Source: Verrucomicrobia subdivision 3 bacterium UBA693
GTDB lineage: Bacteria; Verrucomicrobiota; Verrucomicrobiia; Limisphaerales; UBA8199
Assembly (NCBI GenBank): GCA_002298785.1
Contig: DBMR01000011.1
Location: 124,001-188,000 of the forward strand
Direction: 5' to 3'
Length of the DNA stretch: 64,000 nucleotides
Shown: one piece after another, positions 17,264-25,437 of the stretch
Position numbering within the stretch: position 1 is the stretch's first letter
Layout of the letters: every line of letters begins with the position of its first letter
Notes under the pieces: model-generated
What the model was told of the DNA's origin: nothing
The model's input: only the letters and a program-made list of their open reading frames with translations
Databases searched by the model: none
Made by a program: the position numbers and the translations under genes

Positions 17264-20200
17264 AAGGGCTTGCGCAAAAAGGGTGGTGGGTGGTGCTGAC
17301 GCTCGTCGTGGTGTTCGGCCTAAGCCGATTGCGCATCGACGTCGATGTGCTGAACTTGCTGCCCCCGAACCAACCGGGGGTTGAAGGTCTAAAGCTGCAC
17401 CAGGAGCATTTCTCGAACGCGCGGGAACTCATTATCACCCTGCGCGGATCCGATGCCGGGCAGGTCGAAACCGTGGCAGCCGAGGTCGGCAGGCGTTTGG
17501 GCGAGCAGACCAACCTGGTCGCCGAGGCCAACTGGCAACCACCCTGGATGGAGCAACCCGCGCTGGCTGCCGAAATCGCCGCCTACTTGTGGTTCAATTC
17601 GGCGCCGGGGGTGTTCGGGTCATTGACCAACCGGCTCTCGGCCTCCGCCCTGCAGGGAATTCTGACCGAAGCGCGTGAATCCCTGGCGACCTCGCTGTCG
17701 CCCCTCGAGATAGCCCGCCGGGCGGTTGATCCCTATGACTTGCTCAACGTGCCTGCGATCACGAATCTCAGCGGCTTCAGCCTCGAGCAAGGCCAGGGCA
17801 TGTTCGCCTCGGCGGATGGTGGGTTCCGGCTGATTTTCGTGCGGGCCCGTGGCGAGCTCAACGGCTACCAGGCTTGCGCCTCCTGGCTCAAGTCGGTCCA
17901 GGACCTGGTCACGCAGGTGCAAGCGCAGCTCCCGGGTGGCACGGGCATCAAAGCCCGTTATACCGGCCGCCCCGCCTTTGTCGCCGAGATCGCTGGCAGC
18001 ATGCAGAAAGACCTCAGCGCCTCGGTCCTGGGCACAGCCGTCATCATCGCACTGCTGTTCTGGCTGACGCACCGGCGCTGGCGCCCGATGCTGTGGCTGC
18101 TGGCGTTGCTGATGCTAATCCTGGTGGCCACCATCGGGCTCGGCAGCCTGCTGCTGGGGCCAATCCACGTGATCAGCCTGGGCTTTGCGGCCGTGCTGCT
18201 GGGGCTCGCGGTCGATTACGCGGTTGTGCATTACCAGGAAGCGTTGTCGCATCCCGGTCTGAGCGTTCCGGAAATCCGCCGGGCCATCGCGCCGAGCATT
18301 CTCTGGGCGGCCCTCACCACGATTGCCGCGTTCCTGGTGCTGAATTTCAGCGGTCTGCCTGGCTTGGCGCAACTCGGCTCGCTAGTTGGCATCGGTGTAG
18401 CCCTGGCCGCAGTCGTTATGGTGGCTGCTTTTCTGCCTCCTCTATTTCCGGAGCGGCGCCAGGCCCCCGCGCACGCATCGCGTCCGGCCTGGTGGCAGTA
18501 TTTTCTGCCACCGGCGCCACTCGATTCGCAGGTCATAACCGAAATGCCGGTGCTCCCGCGCACCACCACAGCCGTGACCGTGTTGGTGCTGGCAGCCATC
18601 GCTGTCGCACTGCTCTGGCGCTTTCCCGGTCTGGACCGCAGCGGAGCGGCGTTAAAATTTCAGCAAACTGACGCCGAAACCGCTCTCGAAGAAATCACGA
18701 CCTCGGTCGGAATTCCGCGTGATCCTTTGTGGGTGGTGACTTCCGGGCCCACCGCAACCGCAGTGCGAGCCCGACTCGACCGGGCCGAAACCCTCCTGCG
18801 CGAGGCAGCGCAGCAACAGCAAATCGATGGCTACCTGTTGCCGGGCATGCTGTGGCCGCAGGTCGAATGGCAGCAGCAAAACCAAGCCACTGCCCGGCAG
18901 ATCGCCGCGCGCGCGCCGGATTTGCGCGCCGCAGCGTTGGCGGCGGGATTTACGACCAATGCCCTTTTCCTTACCGAGGAATTGATGGCGACCTGGAAAT
19001 GGCTAGGCGAGTCGACCGCCCCTTGCTGGCCGACCAATCGCATGAGTCAGTGGTTGCTCGACCGGTTCGTGGCCAAAGGCACCAACCAGTGGTACGCGCT
19101 CGGCCTGGTTTATCCGCGCACGAACGCCCCGGTAACGCCGGCCCTCCTGGCGCTGTCCGGGAAATTCCAGCGCGAGGGCGTCTCGCTTTCCGGTTGGCCG
19201 CTGCTGGGCGCAGCGACGCTCGAAAGCGCCAAACATCGATGGGCGCTGGTGCTGCTGCCGATGGTCCTGCTGGTGCTGCTTTCGCTGACGCTGGCCTTTC
19301 GTCGGCCCGTGGAAGTGCTGCTCAGCCTGGCGACACTCCTGTTGAGCGGTCTCTGTCTGTTGGCGGTGATGGGTCTCGCGGGTTGGACTTGGAATTTGCT
19401 GAACCTGATGGCGGTGCCCCTGATTCTGGGAACCGGGGTTGATTATGGAATTTTCATCCAACTGGGCCTGCGACGGCAAGGCGGAGATGTGGCCCTGGTG
19501 CGCCGTTCGATTGGCAGGGCGCTCTTGCTCTGTGGCGGCACGGCCATCACCGGGTTTGGCGCGCTCGCCTGGTCGGGCAACGTCGGCATGGCCAGCCTCG
19601 GCCGGGTCTGTGCGGTCGGTATCGCCCTCAACATGCTCATCGCCATTTTTCTGCTGCCCCATTGGTGGAACTGGGCCACAAGCAACCCCAGGAAAAACCG
19701 GAGCGGCGACGTCATTGCCTCCGGGGACCACGGGCAGCTTCCCGCACCGCAGGGTCGGGCCTCGGCCTTGTATGGCGCGCGGTTATGGCGCCTGGGGATA
19801 CTGTTAACGCGGGCGTGTCCCGAGCGCTGGCTAAAGGCGGCGGCCTCATTCCTGGTCTCGCTTTATGGGCGCGTCAACCGGGCCCGTCGAGAGGTGGTGG
19901 TGAACAATTTGCTGCCCGCAGTGGGCGGCAATCGCGCCGAGGCGGAAGTCCTGACCCGCCGACTCTTCGCCCAATTTGGCATCAAGCTGGTCGAGTTGTG
20001 GAAATTTGAAAACGGCATCAGACCAACCACACACCTGGAACGCGAAGAAATTTCGACTGAAATCCTCGCCGCACGAGATCGGGGCCAGGGCATCCTGCTC
20101 GTGACGCCACACTTGGGAAACTGGGAAGTGGGCGCGGCCATCCTGCGCGAACACGGCATGCGCCTCCTGGTTGTTACCCAGGAGGAACCCGGAGCGGGAT

Positions 20201-20664
20201 TTACCAAAATGCGGAGCGACTCGCGGTCCCAGTGGGATATCGAAACCCTGGTGGTCGGCAGCGATGCGTTCGCGTTTGTCGAGTTGATCCGCCGACTGCA
20301 GGAAGGGGCGGTCGCAGCTCTGCTCATCGATCGCCCCCATGCCGCCAGCGCCGTGAATGTCGAGTTGTTCGGACGTCCGTTCGAGGCCTCGATTGCTCCG
20401 GCCGAATTGGCGCGCGCCTCCGGCTGTGCTGTCTTCGGGGTAGTCGTGGCGCAAACCCCGAATGGCCACGCGGTAACGACCCTGCCGGAGTTCACTTACG
20501 ACCGCCGCGCGCTCGGCATTCGTGAAGAACGGCGAGCGTTCACCCAAAGAATCATTCGTGCCTTTGAGCCCAAAATCCGCGATCATCTCGATCAATGGTA
20601 TAATTTCGTGCCGGTCTGGCCGCGGGCCAATACCGCGGAAACACGACGGGAATTCAAAAAGTAA
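17260..20664 (+). CDS. MMPL/RND exporter fused to LpxL-like acyltransferase
   Basis: A protein of 1134 residues from a GTG start coupled to the lipoprotein stop. Residues about 1-800 form an MMPL transporter with two sets of transmembrane helices and two periplasmic loops; the RND-type aspartates are Asp319 in GLAVDYAVV and Asp728 in GTGVDYGIF. Residues about 835-1134 form a lysophospholipid/lipid A-type acyltransferase: the HX4E catalytic pair is His951-Glu956 in TPHLGNWEVG, followed by LLIDRPH and NVELFGRPFEAS. A fused exporter and acyltransferase would place acyl transfer at the inner membrane next to export. In aryl-polyene clusters these two activities occur in separate proteins. Product and acyl donor are unknown. 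Confidence 0.9.
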   Translation: MKGLAQKGWWVVLTLVVVFGLSRLRIDVDVLNLLPPNQPGVEGLKLHQEHFSNARELIITLRGSDAGQVETVAAEVGRRLGEQTNLVAEANWQPPWMEQPALAAEIAAYLWFNSAPGVFGSLTNRLSASALQGILTEARESLATSLSPLEIARRAVDPYDLLNVPAITNLSGFSLEQGQGMFASADGGFRLIFVRARGELNGYQACASWLKSVQDLVTQVQAQLPGGTGIKARYTGRPAFVAEIAGSMQKDLSASVLGTAVIIALLFWLTHRRWRPMLWLLALLMLILVATIGLGSLLLGPIHVISLGFAAVLLGLAVDYAVVHYQEALSHPGLSVPEIRRAIAPSILWAALTTIAAFLVLNFSGLPGLAQLGSLVGIGVALAAVVMVAAFLPPLFPERRQAPAHASRPAWWQYFLPPAPLDSQVITEMPVLPRTTTAVTVLVLAAIAVALLWRFPGLDRSGAALKFQQTDAETALEEITTSVGIPRDPLWVVTSGPTATAVRARLDRAETLLREAAQQQQIDGYLLPGMLWPQVEWQQQNQATARQIAARAPDLRAAALAAGFTTNALFLTEELMATWKWLGESTAPCWPTNRMSQWLLDRFVAKGTNQWYALGLVYPRTNAPVTPALLALSGKFQREGVSLSGWPLLGAATLESAKHRWALVLLPMVLLVLLSLTLAFRRPVEVLLSLATLLLSGLCLLAVMGLAGWTWNLLNLMAVPLILGTGVDYGIFIQLGLRRQGGDVALVRRSIGRALLLCGGTAITGFGALAWSGNVGMASLGRVCAVGIALNMLIAIFLLPHWWNWATSNPRKNRSGDVIASGDHGQLPAPQGRASALYGARLWRLGILLTRACPERWLKAAASFLVSLYGRVNRARREVVVNNLLPAVGGNRAEAEVLTRRLFAQFGIKLVELWKFENGIRPTTHLEREEISTEILAARDRGQGILLVTPHLGNWEVGAAILREHGMRLLVVTQEEPGAGFTKMRSDSRSQWDIETLVVGSDAFAFVELIRRLQEGAVAALLIDRPHAASAVNVELFGRPFEASIAPAELARASGCAVFGVVVAQTPNGHAVTTLPEFTYDRRALGIREERRAFTQRIIRAFEPKIRDHLDQWYNFVPVWPRANTAETRREFKK

Positions 20665-20669
20665 AGACC

Positions 20670-21353
20670 ATGACGCACCGCAAGCTCACAAGCTGCTGCC
20701 TGGGATTGAGTTTACTGGCCGTGACCGCCGCTCCGACTCGGGCCGCGGGCGATGCCGACCTGCTCGAGCGCTGGTTCGCCGCGCAAACCAACCTTCACAC
20801 CTGGACGGCGGACGCAGTACAGACCAGGACGATTCGTACTTTTAACCAGCCCCTGGTATCCACCGGAAAGGTTTTTGTGGCCGCGCCAGACCGGTTCCGG
20901 TGGGAGCTCGGTCAACCCCCACAAACCATCGCGATCCGACAACCCACTGAGCTATACCTGCTTTATCCGCGCCTCAAGCGCGCCGAAAAATACGCATTAG
21001 CTCCCGATAAGGCTGGCCCCTGGCGCGAAGCACTGGCCTTGCTGGAAGCCAGTTTCCCTTCGAGCCGCGCCCAACTCGAGTCGCGCTTCACCGTTCTCTC
21101 GGTCTCACATTCCAACCAGGTCGCCCAGGTGGTGCTGCAGCCAAAAAGCTCCTTTGCCCGAAAATTCATGGCGGAAATCCGGGTCGGGTTCAGTCTCGAT
21201 GATTTTTCACCCACGTGCACCGAGCTGAAATTCAGCGACGGTTCCACAATGCGGAACGACTTTTCCAGTTCCCGCATCAACATGACACTGGCGCCCGGGC
21301 TTTTCGAACCTGAGCTACCGCCCGGCACCAGCGTCGTTGAGCCGGGCAAATGA
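20670..21353 (+). CDS. LolA-like outer membrane lipoprotein carrier
   Basis: A protein of 227 residues with a signal peptide (GLSLLAVTAAPTRAA) and a LolA-type half-barrel: WTADAVQTRTIRTF, GKVFVAAPDRFRWELG, LYLLYPRLKRAEKY and the C-terminal TELKFSDGSTMRNDFSSSRIN. LolA proteins carry lipidated cargo across the periplasm. It starts 5 bases after the MMPL fusion stop and ends 6 bases before the dehydratase, so all are one transcription unit. LolA-like proteins are a constant part of aryl-polyene and flexirubin clusters, where they are thought to move the lipid-linked product towards the outer membrane. The same role here is inferred from context. Confidence 0.85.
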   Translation: MTHRKLTSCCLGLSLLAVTAAPTRAAGDADLLERWFAAQTNLHTWTADAVQTRTIRTFNQPLVSTGKVFVAAPDRFRWELGQPPQTIAIRQPTELYLLYPRLKRAEKYALAPDKAGPWREALALLEASFPSSRAQLESRFTVLSVSHSNQVAQVVLQPKSSFARKFMAEIRVGFSLDDFSPTCTELKFSDGSTMRNDFSSSRINMTLAPGLFEPELPPGTSVVEPGK

Positions 21354-21359
21354 GGTGCC

Positions 21360-21821
21360 ATGAAACCGAACCTCGAGGAAGCGCTGAACCACCTGCCCCA
21401 CGGACCGGAATTCCGGTTCCTGGACCGCTTGATTGAGTTGAGCCCCGGCGTGGAAGGCTCCGCGGAATTCACAGTGCGCAGCGGCGAATATTTCTTGCGC
21501 GGCCACTTTCCCGGCGAACCCATTCTCCCCGGAGTGCTGTTGATTGAAGCCGCCGCGCAATTGGCAGGAGTGGTGGCGCAGAGCGCACCGGACCAGTTTC
21601 CCTTGCGCTCGCTCCGGCTCACGGCGCTGCGCCAGGTCAAAATCCTGGGCGCGGTCGTGCCCGGCCAGACGGTTTTGCTGCATGCCCGCATCGTTGGCCG
21701 CCTGGGCGAACTCATTTCCGCGGATGCTCAAGCGTTCGTGGAGGACAAGCTCGTGCTTTCCGCCAACCTCAGTTTGAGCGGCACGGCAGCCGAGTCGGCT
21801 GGAAAATCGACGGGCACGTAG
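21360..21821 (+). CDS. FabZ-like 3-hydroxyacyl-ACP dehydratase
   Basis: A hot-dog-fold protein of 153 residues. The FabZ catalytic pair is visible: His49 in RGHFPGEPILPG and Glu63 in GVLLIEAAAQ. The family removes water from 3-hydroxyacyl-ACP to give the trans-2-enoyl product, so it supplies the double bonds in a polyene or an unsaturated acyl chain. It is the last gene of the plus-strand operon that begins with the lipoprotein at 16715 and converges on the AMP-ligase gene with 24 bp between stops. With the ketosynthases, ketoreductase and ACP further on, it would complete an elongation cycle; no enoyl reductase is visible in the window. Confidence 0.92.
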   Translation: MKPNLEEALNHLPHGPEFRFLDRLIELSPGVEGSAEFTVRSGEYFLRGHFPGEPILPGVLLIEAAAQLAGVVAQSAPDQFPLRSLRLTALRQVKILGAVVPGQTVLLHARIVGRLGELISADAQAFVEDKLVLSANLSLSGTAAESAGKSTGT

Positions 21822-21845
21822 TCGCCCCCGGCACCGCAACAACTC

Positions 21846-23123
21846 TCACGCTTCCGGGACTTTCATAGCACGAACCTCCAGGTATTTCCGCGCCCATTGC
21901 GCGCGGGAGACTTTGCCGCGCACACCGATCTCCAGGCGATCGACAAACCACCATTCCCTGGGCACCTGCCAGCCCGGAAGTCGGGCCACAAGGAACCGGC
22001 GTAAATCCCGCTCCCGGGTCCCACCTCGAGCCACGACACACGCCACGATCGCTTCCGTGCGCTCGTTCCGCGCCGCGTCCACACCAAACACCAGGCAATC
22101 CTCAACCCCCGGGTGACCGCGCAGGACAGCCTCGATCGCCGCGGGAGCAACTTTTCTTCCGGCCACGTTTATCTGATCACCGGTTCGACCCCGCAGATAA
22201 ATACGCCCGGCGCGAATTTCCGCCAAGTCGCTCGTCTGGAACCGTCCGGCACTCAAGTTATCCTGGGGATCCGGCCAATACCCCAAACCAACAGCGTCCC
22301 CCCTCACCACGAGACATCCCGTCGCGTCGAGGTCCACACGCACATTCTGCATCGCGGTCCCCACGTCGTCATCCTCGGACCGCGGTCGGTCGGTGGCGTC
22401 AAAGGCGATGCCGCCGCACTCGGATGATCCGTAAAAATTATGCACCTTGAGCCCGCAGGCCGCGAAGATTGCGCGCTCTAATTCAGCGCTCAACGGCGCC
22501 CCGGCGGAAATGCCCAACTGGATCGATGGCTGGATCACGCCTGCCTCCAGCCACGCCTTCCACAACGCGGGCACGCCGGGTAAAACCAACCGGGCGTGAG
22601 GAGCGGCCGCCAACCGCAACATCTCCGGCAGTGGTGACTGGGCCAACACCAGCGGGATCCCATGCAACAACAGAGGCAGCACCAGGTTAGAAAAGCCGTA
22701 TGAATGCGCCAGGGAGATCGCCGCCAGGTTGGGCCACTCAGCGCGCAGCCCCATCGTCGCCACGATGTTGTCAGCGTCCGCCGCCAATTGTTCCTCGGTA
22801 AACCTAACCAGCCGCGCCTGACCGGAGGTGGCGGAGGTCATCTTCAAATGCCGGCAGGGTGACGGCGGCACCGGGATACTTGGCGGAGACTGATCGAGCT
22901 CGAGCGGACATACCACGACGCCGTCACGCCAGGCTCGTAGGATCGTGAGGATGAATTCCACCGAATTCCCACGGGGAAACGCCATCCCGGTGACGCAGGG
23001 TTCTGAATTGGCCGCAGCTTCAGCCAGTTCTCGAAAGCGCCATTCGCGCCCCGTGCCGGCATCCCAGATCGCCGTCGCGTTCGCGTGAGTGAGCGCCACC
23101 TGACGCCAGCGGTTGTAAAGCAT
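21846..23123 (-). CDS. AMP-dependent acyl/aryl synthetase (AMP-ligase)
   Basis: An ANL-superfamily adenylation enzyme of 425 residues, shorter than usual acyl-CoA synthetases (about 500-550). Visible motifs are TSATSGQARLV (phosphate loop), NFYGSSECGGI (ATP/acyl site), TSDLAEI (ribose-binding Asp), GRTGDQINVAGRKV (hinge) and the catalytic Lys in RGKVSRAQW near the C-terminus. It probably loads a starter acid on the acyl carrier protein or CoA. It lies in the opposite direction to the dehydratase, and a divergent gene starts 40 bases upstream of it. In related clusters the same enzyme type activates an aromatic acid; here no ammonia-lyase is present to make one, so the starter is unknown. Confidence 0.9.
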   Translation of the reverse strand: MLYNRWRQVALTHANATAIWDAGTGREWRFRELAEAAANSEPCVTGMAFPRGNSVEFILTILRAWRDGVVVCPLELDQSPPSIPVPPSPCRHLKMTSATSGQARLVRFTEEQLAADADNIVATMGLRAEWPNLAAISLAHSYGFSNLVLPLLLHGIPLVLAQSPLPEMLRLAAAPHARLVLPGVPALWKAWLEAGVIQPSIQLGISAGAPLSAELERAIFAACGLKVHNFYGSSECGGIAFDATDRPRSEDDDVGTAMQNVRVDLDATGCLVVRGDAVGLGYWPDPQDNLSAGRFQTSDLAEIRAGRIYLRGRTGDQINVAGRKVAPAAIEAVLRGHPGVEDCLVFGVDAARNERTEAIVACVVARGGTRERDLRRFLVARLPGWQVPREWWFVDRLEIGVRGKVSRAQWARKYLEVRAMKVPEA

Positions 23124-23162
23124 TTACAGGTACCTAACGCATGGTTACTTTTTGAGGCAAGC

Positions 23163-23897
23163 ATGATTTTGCCTGCCGAGCGCCAGGCGCGCCCTTTTGA
23201 GTTTGAACTGGACACCTTTGCCTTCGCCAATGAGTTGGTCTGGCAATACCGCTTCGACCCTCAAACCGGTGCTATGTCTGCCTTTCGTACCACGCCACCC
23301 CCCGCCTACTCCCATCGCTGCTTCGTCCTGGTTCGGTCTGCCCGACAGTTTCTCTATCACGCCCGGTTTGCGCCGGAACAGCCCGCCCTCGACCCCGTGG
23401 CATGTGCCCCTTTGATTCGGCAGGTGGTTTCGCGCAGCCCACGTCAACCCTCACTCCCGGATGAACGCGTCGTCATTCCGGGCTACGCCTCGCTCCGCGA
23501 GTTCAGTCAGGCCCAAACTGACCTCCTCAAGGCCCACTGCGGCGGCGCCTGGCAGTCGTATTGTCTCCGCAGCCATTGGCGCATGGTCTTCCCCATTTCA
23601 CGGTCGCACCAGGCCCGGACCGCCGAGAGTTTGACGCGCGCCATCACGGCGGGCCAGGCCCCAATCGTCCACCTGGTTCGCTTCCCGCAACTTACCATCA
23701 ATCACGGAATCATCCTCTTTGCAAAGCGTGACCTCACGGATGGCTGGGGATTTGCCGCCTACGATCCGAACCTGCCCGGGCGTCCAACTGAACTCAGCTA
23801 CCACACCGCATCTCGAACCTTCCAGTTTCCCCGAAACCATTATTGGTTCGGAGGCCGCCTGGAAGTAATCGAAATATACCGGAACTGGCTCTATTGA
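23163..23897 (+). CDS. Unknown protein with a possible cysteine-peptidase-like fold
   Basis: The ATG at 23163 is chosen because GAGG lies five bases before it; the open frame begins earlier but overlaps the divergent AMP-ligase. The 244-residue product has no signal peptide. Its C-terminal half contains AHCGGAWQSYCL, then LTINHGIILFAKRDL and FAAYDPNLPGRPTEL. A His followed by YDPN about 20 residues later is the layout of papain-like and C39-like peptidases, with one of the upstream Cys residues as possible nucleophile. This is a weak structural reading and no family name is assigned. The 3' end overlaps the stop of the next, opposite gene by 7 bp. Confidence 0.6.
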   Translation: MILPAERQARPFEFELDTFAFANELVWQYRFDPQTGAMSAFRTTPPPAYSHRCFVLVRSARQFLYHARFAPEQPALDPVACAPLIRQVVSRSPRQPSLPDERVVIPGYASLREFSQAQTDLLKAHCGGAWQSYCLRSHWRMVFPISRSHQARTAESLTRAITAGQAPIVHLVRFPQLTINHGIILFAKRDLTDGWGFAAYDPNLPGRPTELSYHTASRTFQFPRNHYWFGGRLEVIEIYRNWLY

Positions 23898-24262
23898 GCC
23901 TTCGTCAGCGCCGACGGCGGCTCCTGACCCGTGGCTTTCGAGCCGGGCTTGCGAAATGCCAACCCAAAGAAAACGATACCGCACAGGTTGATTCCGGCGA
24001 TGTATCCGATTTTATAAATGCGCCCCGTAGTGCCAGGGGCGAAAATTGGCACGTCGTGGCCCATCAGCAGGCTGGGCAAGGCCGCTGGCATCAAAGCCCC
24101 ATGCGCTGCGCCCCGCCAGAATCCAGGGGAAATATCCGCTTCATACAGACGCGTTGCCGCCCAGGTGTAGGCCCACCCCAGCAGCAAGCCTGCGACTAAA
24201 AGGGTCAGCAGCTTGCGCAAAACCACCACCGCCAGTTTACGCCAGGTGTAGCCCAGTATCAT
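23891..24262 (-). CDS. Small membrane protein coupled to the glycosyltransferase
   Basis: A protein of 123 residues from the ATG at 24262, which overlaps the glycosyltransferase stop as ATGA; the open frame further upstream is only a shadow. It has a hydrophobic helix (LAVVVLRKLLTLLVAGLLLG, residues about 9-28) and a second one (IGYIAGINLCGIVFFGLAF), with a loop between them. No family is recognised. Strict coupling with a dolichyl-phosphate-mannose-synthase-like glycosyltransferase suggests that it anchors that enzyme or handles its lipid-linked product. That is an inference from position only. Confidence 0.65.
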   Translation of the reverse strand: MILGYTWRKLAVVVLRKLLTLLVAGLLLGWAYTWAATRLYEADISPGFWRGAAHGALMPAALPSLLMGHDVPIFAPGTTGRIYKIGYIAGINLCGIVFFGLAFRKPGSKATGQEPPSALTKAQ

Positions 24263-24978
24263 GAGGTGACTGTCTCCGCCCATGCCTCGGTGTTGTTCGG
24301 CGATGTGATTGGGATCGTACTGCCGCGCCACCAGCGCAACCATCGCCACGCATCCACCAACGGGTGAATTTGACTGGGGCGACCAGGACTGATGGTCCGG
24401 ATCGGCACGAAGCGCACTCGCAAATCACGCCTCGCGAATGCCAGGAGCATCTCGGACTCGACTTCGAAGTGGTTCGTCTCGAGGCGCAACCTCGACCACG
24501 CCGCCAAATTCACCACGCGGTATCCGCATTGGCTATCCGGAAAGACCTGCCCTGCCCGCGCGGAAATCCATCGGCTCATCCAGCGATTGGTCTGGCGGCG
24601 CAGCCACGACATCTTTCGAGCGGAATGCATCCGGTCTCCCACCACCAGCGCCGCGCCGGAATCCTCGACTTCCTTCAACAAAATTGGCAGATCCTGCGGA
24701 TCATGCTGGCCGTCACCGTCCATCAGCACCGCCCAGGTGTAACCAGCTGCGCGGGCCTGAGAAAGTCCCGCACGCACCGCCGCGCCCTTGCCCTGATTCC
24801 GCTCGAGTGTCAGCACCCTGGCACCCGCCTCAGCGGCCTCCGCCGCCGTGGAATCGGTGGAACCATCGTTGACCACCAGCACCAGGGGTAAAAAGGTCCG
24901 GACCGATCTCACCAAGGCTTTGACCGTGCGCGCTTCATTGCGGCAAGGCATCACCACGCATACATCTCGACAGTCCAC
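24259..24978 (-). CDS. GT2 family glycosyltransferase (DPM1/DPG synthase-like)
   Basis: A soluble GT-A protein of 239 residues. The family motifs are VVMPCRNEA at the N-terminus, VVNDGSTDST, the metal-binding MDGDGQHDPQDLP, GDRMHSARKMSWLRR, and DSQCGYRVV. It transfers a sugar from a nucleotide donor, often to polyprenyl phosphate or a lipid. The C-terminus has no transmembrane helices, but the coupled downstream membrane protein may replace them. It sits at the right end of the first half of the acyl-chain cluster, where a glycosyltransferase for the product would be expected. Donor and acceptor are unknown. Confidence 0.88.
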   Translation of the reverse strand: MDCRDVCVVMPCRNEARTVKALVRSVRTFLPLVLVVNDGSTDSTAAEAAEAGARVLTLERNQGKGAAVRAGLSQARAAGYTWAVLMDGDGQHDPQDLPILLKEVEDSGAALVVGDRMHSARKMSWLRRQTNRWMSRWISARAGQVFPDSQCGYRVVNLAAWSRLRLETNHFEVESEMLLAFARRDLRVRFVPIRTISPGRPSQIHPLVDAWRWLRWWRGSTIPITSPNNTEAWAETVTS

Positions 24979-25140
24979 AGCGCCAACCTAACGCATCGTA
25001 GCTATCAGCCAAAGTCTAAAGCGTGCCGGCCGCAAAAGCACCCGTCCCAGCTTCCGTATTATGTTCAATTCGATTTGCACGGGAGGTCGAACTCCTATCC
25101 ACACGACTGAAGATTAGACGGTGCCTCGCGTAGCTCTGCC

Positions 25141-25437
25141 TTACCCTCCGGCCATGGCGCCCACGATCAGAAATGGTTCGGTGCCGGTTTTAACCAGCTC
25201 GGGCAGAGGCCACTCGGGCGGTTCATGCGAAAGGTCCATCCCGCAGGCGAAGTAACGCACGAATGGTCGGCGCCGCAAGGTGACATGATCGCGGATGCAG
25301 CCACATAGCACTGGGTAGGCCGCCTCCAACGCGTCGAGCAGACCACCCTGGGTAGACGGATCAGGCACCGGGAGCTGCACTTCGCCGGTCACCCGCGCGA
25401 GGGTCCGCAAATGAGCCGGCAAAACCACCCGGATCAT
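25141..25437 (-). CDS. MoaD/ThiS-like ubiquitin-fold protein
   Basis: A protein of 98 residues from the ATG at 25437, overlapping the BNR-protein stop as ATGA. It has the beta-grasp pattern MIRVVLPAHLRTLA, VPDPSTQGGLLDALEAAYP and ends in AMAGG, so the terminal Gly-Gly needed for adenylation and thiocarboxylation is present. The central insertion (HVTLRRRPFVRYFACGMDLSH) is longer than in MoaD. MoaD/ThiS proteins carry sulfur for molybdopterin or thiamine synthesis. No MoaE, ThiF-type E1 or ThiG gene is seen in the window, so its partner is elsewhere or its role differs. Confidence 0.8.
   Translation of the reverse strand: MIRVVLPAHLRTLARVTGEVQLPVPDPSTQGGLLDALEAAYPVLCGCIRDHVTLRRRPFVRYFACGMDLSHEPPEWPLPELVKTGTEPFLIVGAMAGG

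Noticed and set aside
25080..25140. A GGTCGAACTCC string that resembles a tRNA T-loop
   Set aside because: No acceptor stem, anticodon stem or CCA end can be formed around it.
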